From Lumbricus rubellus (Eukaryota; Annelida; Clitellata; Crassiclitellata; Lumbricidae): DNA of 64,000 nt. Below, piece by piece: positions 58,564 through 64,000 of this stretch. The notes beneath the pieces were generated by a model that saw only the letters and a program-made list of their open reading frames with translations, ran no database searches and had not been told where the DNA came from. The DNA lies in assembly GCA_945859605.1 (NCBI GenBank), contig OX243819.1:3937688-4001687 (forward strand), read 5' to 3'. A program made the translations under genes and the position numbers. Each line of letters begins with the position of its first letter. Position 1 is the first letter of the stretch.

Positions 58564-61500
58564 CTAGTTATCAAGGCACAAGCCAATCTTATCTCTTAAG
58601 TTACACAGCTTGTCCCTTGTTAGAGGCTTGGTCATAATGTCTGCTAGCATTAGGTCACTAGGACAGTACTCCAAGTTAATTATCCCACGAAACTGTAAGT
58701 CTCGAAGATGATGATGTCTAACATCTATGTGCTTGGTTCTTGCATTGATTTTCTCGTTGCTTGCAATCTTGATGCATCCTTGGTTGTCCTCATACAGCGT
58801 CGTTGATTCAATGCACGGTAAATGTAGATCAGATAACAACTGTCTCAACCAAACCAACTCTTGACTTGCCAAAGAAGCAGCAATATATTCAGCTTCTGTA
58901 GATGACAGAGCTACGGATATTTGCTTCTTCGATATCCATGAAATTACTCCTTCTCCGAGCTTAAACAGGTATCCACTGGTTGACTTGCGATCCGATCTGT
59001 CGCCTGCCCAATCTGCATCAACATACCCAATCAGTTTCAGATCTCCAACAGCTTCAAGCTTTAACTTCCAGTTAATTGTTTCCTTGAGATATCTGATAAC
59101 TCTTTTTACTGCAGTCCAGTCACACTGACGTGGTGAATTGACTTTCCGACATAAAATAGAAACTGCGGCTGCAATATCTGGTCTTGTTGTAGTAGCTATG
59201 TACAACAATGCCCCCACTGCTTGTCGATATTGTTCATTTGAGCTGAGCAAATTTTCTTCTCCTGTTATATTTAAATAGTCCACTTGCATTGGTGTTGCAC
59301 ATCCATTTGCATTCGTTAAACCAAACTCAGAAATAATTTCCTGAATTTTATTGATTTCAGAAATCAAGTAATTGCCTTGTTTGTCCTTTTCAATTTGAAT
59401 TCCCAGGTATAAACTGACTTCACCTAAATCCTTGATTTCAAATTGCTGACTTAACATGTTTGCTGTTTTCTTGATCATCTCTGCATTTCCACAGATCAGC
59501 AGATCATCAACATATAACAATATGTAAACAATCACGTTGTTGCACTTCTTTGTATACAGACACAGATCAGCTTCACTTTGTTGAAAACCATCTGATTTCA
59601 GAATAGAGTCTATTTTCTGATTCCAACTTCTGGCTGATTGCTTAAGTCCATAAATGGCTTTCTTTATTTTGCAAACCTTTTGCTCTTGACCAATTTCTGT
59701 AAAACCTTCTGGTTGATTCATGTAGAGTTCTTCTTTGATTTCTCCATTCAGAAAAGCTGTCTTAACATCAAAATGATTCACTTTCAAATTCTTTGATGCA
59801 GCAACTGTCAACAATGTTCTTAAAGTTGTATGTCTGGCTACTGGTGCGAACGTATCTTCATAGTCCTCACCAAATTTCTGAGAGAAACCTTTAGCTACAA
59901 GACGTGCTTTATGTCTTACATTTCCTTCGGCATCGTGTTTCAACTTAAACACCCATTTGCAGTCTATTGCCTTCTTTTCTGCTGGTAGATCACACAATAC
60001 CCAAGTTTCATTCTCCTTGTGTGAATTCATCTCTTCTTCTGCTGCTCTCATCCAGTTTTTCTGTTCATTTTCTGTTAACATTTTCATTTTATTCCATGAT
60101 GAAGGTTCCTTTCTAATTTCATTTTGAACCATTAATGATAGTCTTTCTGCTGGTATGCCTTTGTTACTTCTGGTAGATCTTCTGGGTTGAACAACATTTT
60201 CATCTGTTATTTCAGCGTCAACTGTTTCATTTTTGTCATCTTCATTGACTTGATCAATATTTTCTGTAGGCATCTGAGTTTTGACTTCATTTTCATTTTT
60301 AACAGGCTCTGATTTTAATTCTGTGTTCTCTGGATTTATCATTACTTCTGTAATTGTCATTCCATCTGATTCATGTTCATCAAATGTTACACTGCGACTG
60401 ATTATGATTCTGTTTGAATCTTTCAACAGCAACCTGTATCCTTTTGATTGTTCACTGTATCCTACTAGGATTGCTTCGATTGCTCGATCATCGAATTTAG
60501 TTCTTTTCTCTTTTGGAATGTATGCAAATGCCTTGCATCCAAATATTCTGATATGTGAAAGATCTGGCTTTTCTCCATTCCACAATTCAAAAGGTGTTTT
60601 ATCTGTTGCCTTTGTTGGCAGTCTGTTTTGCAAGTACACTGCTGTCATAACTGCTTCTCCCCAGTACTTCAGCGGTAGTGCTGCATCGAGTAGCATACAT
60701 TTTGCCATTTCGATTATTGATCGATTCTTTCTTTCAGCTACTCCGTTTTGAGATGGTGAGTATGGTACACTTGTCTGAAGTTGAATTCCTTCCTGCTTCA
60801 GATAGTTTCTCAGCTTATTTCCAGTGTATTCACCACCATTGTCTGACCTTAGAATTTTCGGTTTTCTTTGAAACTTATTACTGACTTCTGCAATGAATTC
60901 TTGAAATTTCCCGAATACTTCATCCTTCCTTTGAATAAGATAACATTTTGTATATCGTGAAAAATCATCGATAAATGTCACAAGATATTTGCTTCCTCCT
61001 GATGACATTGTTTTCATTGGACCACAAACATCACTGTGGATCAAGTCCAACGGATGTTTTGTGCGATGTGTACTGGCTTCAGGATATGGTTTCTGTGTGG
61101 CTTTTCCTTTAATGCAATGTTCACATTTAATCTTTACATTACATTCTTTGATTTGAATTCCTGTGGCAATTCCTTGCTTGTTAATATCTTTAACAGCGTT
61201 CGGATCTCTATGCCCTAAACGTCTGTGCCACACATGAATACAATTTTCATGTTTAGTTTCGAACTTGGCCATGTTTGCAACTTCAGGAATATTCTTGCAT
61301 GACAACTTGTATAAATTGTTTTCAGATTTTCCCACAGCCAACAACTTTCCATTGTATTTTATCGAACACTGGTTACCCGAAAATTCAATTTCCTTTCCTT
61401 TGCTTGCCAGTTGCTTCACTGATAACAAACTTCCTGTTAATCCTTGTGAATATAGAACATTTGTGACTTTAATTCTATTCACTGTGCCATTGTCTAAAAT

Positions 61501-62526
61501 GCATTCCAGAAAACCATTTCCAATTCCATCTGCAATTAGACATGTTCCATTAGCAATGTAAATTTTGTCAGACTTCGTTTGGTCCAGTTCTGTAAAGAAA
61601 TTCAGATTGTTTGTCATATGGGTTGTGGCTCCGGAGTCTATAAACCAGTCACTTGTTCTCTGACCAATGCCAATTGTAAAACTGCTGTGATTAGTGTCAT
61701 CGTTGCCTGGATCACTCAATCTTTCTGTTACAACATTTTTGGCTTTGTGTTTTAATTTTGGCTGTTTATTTTCTTGCTCCATTCTTGCCTTCCATACTCT
61801 ACAATCCACTTTTGAATGACCTGCCTTTTTGCATATGAAACAAGTTCTTGTTTCTCTGTCTTTATGCTGTTTATCATGACGATAGTTAGTGCGATTACTG
61901 GGTCTCGTATTGCTTGAGTACATTGCTGATTCATCTTTTGCTTCTGTTGAATCATTTTCTGAATCTTTCTTGCGCTTGTATGCATCAACAAGCTTGTTTT
62001 TAACATATTCTAGAGTAAGCTCATCTTCCTCTCTGGCTTCTAAAGCTGTTATCAATGTTTCGTACTCATCTGGTAGACCACAGAGCAATAGAGTCGCCAC
62101 CTGTTGATCAGTAACTTCTTCACCAACACCACGCAATTGCTCAACGAGTTGCAAGGCTGCACTTATGTATTCTTGCATGTTCTGATTAATCTGTAGCTTT
62201 ATCTTGTATAGCTTTTTGCGCAGATACATTTTACTGCTCAGATTAGATCTTTCATGCACCTTTTGTAACTCCCGCCACATTTCCTTTGCATTGTTACAAT
62301 TGCAAATGTGTATTAACTGGTTATCTTCAACTGATAATGATATTGTGCATTGCGCCTTCTCGTTCTTTCTTTGCCAACCGTCTGGAATTGGGTCAGGTGT
62401 GTCGTCATTCACAACTGTCCATAAATCGTCTTTAATTAATAACATTTTTACCTTGAATTTCCAGACTTGATAATTGCTGTTGTTCAATTTTGTTATCGTA
62501 AACTTTGTTTCGTTTGATTCCGCCAT
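58564..62526 (-). CDS. Copia gag-pol polyprotein, intact 1320-aa ORF
   Basis: Single frame with all copia parts in the canonical order (protease, integrase, then reverse transcriptase and RNase H). Gag-like UBN2 region about 1-190 (NYQVWKFKVKMLL); CCHC zinc knuckle at 229-242 (CFICKKAGHSKVDC); aspartic protease near 295 (WFIDSGATTHM); integrase zinc motif HHCC near 435-475 (WHRRLGH, CEHCIKGK) and catalytic core with DLIHSDVCGPM, RSDNGGEY and GVAERKNR (D,D,E); acidic linker about 720-790; reverse transcriptase from about 840 (WVFKLKHDAEG, FDVKTAFLNG, YVDDLLICGN near 1005); RNase H with DADWAGDRSDRKSTSGY, LSSTEAEYIA and EDNQGCIKIA; end KPLTRDKLCNLRDKIGLCL. No frame shift or stop, all catalytic residues visible. 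The start is the first ATG after a 188-base leader. Gag and Pol are fused without a frameshift site, so relative levels must be set another way (splicing, as in Drosophila copia, is a known option). Confidence 0.97.
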   Translation of the reverse strand: MAESNETKFTITKLNNSNYQVWKFKVKMLLIKDDLWTVVNDDTPDPIPDGWQRKNEKAQCTISLSVEDNQLIHICNCNNAKEMWRELQKVHERSNLSSKMYLRKKLYKIKLQINQNMQEYISAALQLVEQLRGVGEEVTDQQVATLLLCGLPDEYETLITALEAREEDELTLEYVKNKLVDAYKRKKDSENDSTEAKDESAMYSSNTRPSNRTNYRHDKQHKDRETRTCFICKKAGHSKVDCRVWKARMEQENKQPKLKHKAKNVVTERLSDPGNDDTNHSSFTIGIGQRTSDWFIDSGATTHMTNNLNFFTELDQTKSDKIYIANGTCLIADGIGNGFLECILDNGTVNRIKVTNVLYSQGLTGSLLSVKQLASKGKEIEFSGNQCSIKYNGKLLAVGKSENNLYKLSCKNIPEVANMAKFETKHENCIHVWHRRLGHRDPNAVKDINKQGIATGIQIKECNVKIKCEHCIKGKATQKPYPEASTHRTKHPLDLIHSDVCGPMKTMSSGGSKYLVTFIDDFSRYTKCYLIQRKDEVFGKFQEFIAEVSNKFQRKPKILRSDNGGEYTGNKLRNYLKQEGIQLQTSVPYSPSQNGVAERKNRSIIEMAKCMLLDAALPLKYWGEAVMTAVYLQNRLPTKATDKTPFELWNGEKPDLSHIRIFGCKAFAYIPKEKRTKFDDRAIEAILVGYSEQSKGYRLLLKDSNRIIISRSVTFDEHESDGMTITEVMINPENTELKSEPVKNENEVKTQMPTENIDQVNEDDKNETVDAEITDENVVQPRRSTRSNKGIPAERLSLMVQNEIRKEPSSWNKMKMLTENEQKNWMRAAEEEMNSHKENETWVLCDLPAEKKAIDCKWVFKLKHDAEGNVRHKARLVAKGFSQKFGEDYEDTFAPVARHTTLRTLLTVAASKNLKVNHFDVKTAFLNGEIKEELYMNQPEGFTEIGQEQKVCKIKKAIYGLKQSARSWNQKIDSILKSDGFQQSEADLCLYTKKCNNVIVYILLYVDDLLICGNAEMIKKTANMLSQQFEIKDLGEVSLYLGIQIEKDKQGNYLISEINKIQEIISEFGLTNANGCATPMQVDYLNITGEENLLSSNEQYRQAVGALLYIATTTRPDIAAAVSILCRKVNSPRQCDWTAVKRVIRYLKETINWKLKLEAVGDLKLIGYVDADWAGDRSDRKSTSGYLFKLGEGVISWISKKQISVALSSTEAEYIAASLASQELVWLRQLLSDLHLPCIESTTLYEDNQGCIKIASNEKINARTKHIDVRHHHLRDLQFRGIINLEYCPSDLMLADIMTKPLTRDKLCNLRDKIGLCLDN

Positions 62527-62699
62527 TTTATTCTTCTTCTTTGACTAGCTGACTCACGCGACTTGTTAGCGATTTTTACCAACGCTCGAACATAGGTTTA
62601 CTATCGAAAAGTTCCGATTTTTTTAAACCTACAAAGTCGCAGTTCCGAGTCACTGTCTTATTTCTAAACTTTTAAGCATTACTTGGTAACTGGCCGGTA

Positions 62700-62714
62700 G
62701 CTGGGCCCATAACC
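62700..62714 (-). other. Primer-binding site for an internal initiator-Met tRNA fragment
   Basis: Directly next to the 5' LTR. The plus strand reads GCTGGGCCCATAACC, identical to the anticodon stem-loop of animal initiator methionine tRNA (anticodon CAT in the middle). The genomic RNA would therefore pair with the inside of that tRNA rather than its 3' end, as established for Drosophila copia, which uses a 5' half of the same tRNA. Confidence 0.88.
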
Positions 62715-62859
62715 TGATAGCAGAATATAATTTCCAGCAAACCAATCAAACAAACAAAATGTCTAACAACATGGCGAGAGGCACGCTCAACAGAGTAGTC
62801 ACGTGACCAACATAGAGGGATCGTCTGATAACTAATGGCCTACTGTCGTTTTTCTAACA
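62715..62859 (-). repeat. 5' LTR of the copia element
   Basis: 145 bp, nearly identical to the 3' LTR; it should contain the promoter and start of the genomic RNA. Confidence 0.95.
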
Positions 62860-63286
62860 AGTTGCCGCAGGACCCGACCAACAAGGCCATACTGAGCTTC
62901 ACAAAAAGAAGTTGAGCTTGTGCTAAGGCAGGGAGTGGACACTCTCATTATACCTTACAATAAAGTGTAAAACGAAATTCTGAGGTCGTAGTGAAAAGTG
63001 ATATCATTTGACATGGAAATCTACAAGTGACGTTCATTTTCCGCGAAAATTTGAAAAAACGAAATTTTAAGTTTGAACAGCTGTAACTTTTGCAAACATG
63101 AAAAGTTTCAACTGAAACTTTCAGGGATTGTTGAAAATTCATTCCCCTATAAATTGGAAAATTTTCGGAGAAAAATGTCAATCGGTTGAGAAGTTATCGC
63201 ATTTTATCCTGTGGTACGTTTTTTTGAGCCACCCTGTAGAAGAAATGATAAGGTTTGTTTGTTTGTTTGTTTGTATGTGCACTTGT

Positions 63287-63484
63287 TAGAGCGCCCCTTC
63301 AAGCTCTCTCCTACTCAGAGGCGCTCCCGAATGCAGAGCGGACACTGCATCGGCGTTTCACGCCGAAGCGCTGAGCAATTGTGAGTGAAGAACTTACCCA
63401 AGGTCCCTACGCGGCGAGGTGGATTCGAACCTCGAACCTTCCGGCTTCAAGGCAACGACGCCACCAATACACCACCGCGCCCCA
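63287..63484 (-). mobile_element. tRNA-derived SINE, best full-length copy
   Basis: Minus strand: head GGGGCGCGGTGGTGTATTGG with a tRNA-like 5' end and B-box GGTTCGAATCC (plus GGATTCGAACC at 63,421-63,431), body with CACTCACAATTGCTCAGCGC and GTGAAACGCCGATGCAGTGTCC, tail GGGAGCGCCTCTGAGTAGG..GCTTGAAGGGGCGCTC. Other copies: 12,262, 29,515, 38,228, and tails at many places. The tail is that of the LINE at 14,465. Confidence 0.8.
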
Positions 63485-63658
63485 CGGTATTTAATAGTGA
63501 TATAAATGAATATGTTAAACAAATGTCAATAAGTGTAAAACTTTCTATTAATGAAGCCTTTTCCTGTGTGTATGCCTAAATGTATTCATGTTCAAATGTA
63601 TGAATATGTGTAGATCTATATTTATCTACATGTATGTCCGTCCGTCGATTGGCCTATG

Positions 63659-63659
<1 letters not shown>

Positions 63660-63718
<59 letters not shown>
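63660..63718. repeat. (TG)n microsatellite
   Basis: About 29 uninterrupted TG units. The remaining bases to 64,000 hold GGGTGGGTAGATGGGTGGG (63,827-63,852) and a GACAGACAGATA tract at the edge; no gene seen. Confidence 0.95.
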
Positions 63719-63720
<2 letters not shown>

Positions 63721-64000
63721 TCGTGCCAAACTTAATTATCGATTCATATTACTGAGCATGCGCAAAAGGCCTCTTTTTCCGTCTTGTTTTACTCGACCCA
63801 AACACGAGTCCAGTTGGGGAAAGGGAAAGTGGGTGGGTAGATGGGTGGGTGGGAAGAAACGTATAATTATATAGGGGTATTTGGAAAACAGAGACGTACA
63901 CATGAGTCAGTCTTTATAACAAGATAAAGACCACTCTGCGATGGACGGACAGACACAGACAGAGATAAATAAATAGACAGACAGATAGACAGACAGATAG

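Larger units (their letters stand above)
58386..62859 (-). mobile_element. Ty1/copia LTR retrotransposon, apparently intact
   Basis: 4,474 bp with direct LTRs of 142 and 145 bp differing mainly by one 3-bp indel (AACAACATGG versus AACATGG). LTRs begin TGTTAG and end CTATCA on the element's strand. The 5-bp duplication AGTTG flanks it (58,381-58,385 and 62,860-62,864). It has a primer site, one long uninterrupted ORF and a purine tract, all in the correct order. It sits inside a mariner-like element. Confidence 0.97.
57353..63236 (+). mobile_element. Mariner-like element interrupted by a copia insertion
   Basis: Terminal inverted repeats of about 180-200 bp: CAGGGTGGCTAAAAAAAACG at left, CGTTTTTTTGAGCCACCCTG at right, with TTTCAGTTGAAACTTTTCATG in both. 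TA is duplicated at 57,351-57,352 and 63,237-63,238. Without the inserted copia and its duplication the element is about 1.4 kb, normal for mariner. Its transposase (57,735-58,385 continuing at 62,865-62,945) is decayed. Confidence 0.85.

Noticed and set aside
63421..63431. A functional tRNA gene
   Set aside because: Only the B-box and a tRNA-like head are present, joined to a SINE body and LINE tail; no full cloverleaf.

Overview
This is AT-rich animal genomic DNA. It has spliced genes with short exons and long introns, heavy simple-sequence content, a tRNA-derived SINE family, several cut-and-paste transposon families, LINE fragments, an LTR retrotransposon and a 200-base assembly gap. Nothing looks bacterial. 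The gene complement is metazoan (UBE2Z, NEMP); the transposon mix suggests an invertebrate, probably marine, but the species cannot be named from the sequence.

Layout. 1-14,000: no gene seen; LINE 3' ends, four members (here and at 32 kb) of a GC-motif-ended interspersed repeat, simple repeats, and a foldback element at 10.05-10.37 kb. 14,101-19,408 (minus): a complete seven-exon UBE2Z gene (312 aa). 21,437-22,305: a 5'-truncated LINE with target-site duplication. 23,193-31,295 (minus): a complete eight-exon NEMP gene (396 aa); one intron holds a 2.98-kb inverted-repeat element. 31,783-31,982: gap. 33,548-39,246 (minus): a ten-exon gene for a 329-aa seven-helix membrane protein that I do not recognise by name. 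The three genes lie head to tail on one strand. 41,620-45,150: weak evidence for a plus-strand gene head to head with the 7TM gene. 41,800-57,000: simple repeats, including a 538-bp pure TCA tract and 200 bp of CAGT, interleaved with foldback, mariner-like and two hAT-like elements. 57,353-63,236: a mariner-like element split by an intact 4.47-kb Ty1/copia retrotransposon with near-identical LTRs.

Exon models were built by hand from protein similarity recalled for the families, from splice dinucleotides and from phase. In all three main genes the exon lengths sum to an exact open reading frame (939, 1191 and 990 nt). No operon, CRISPR array or rRNA is present, and I saw no free-standing tRNA gene. 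I did not find a convincing new multi-gene system. The most unusual items are the long hairpin inside the NEMP intron, two foldback elements with different arms but one shared telomere-like core, the half-tRNA primer site of the copia element, and a regional excess of the palindrome TAGGCCTA.
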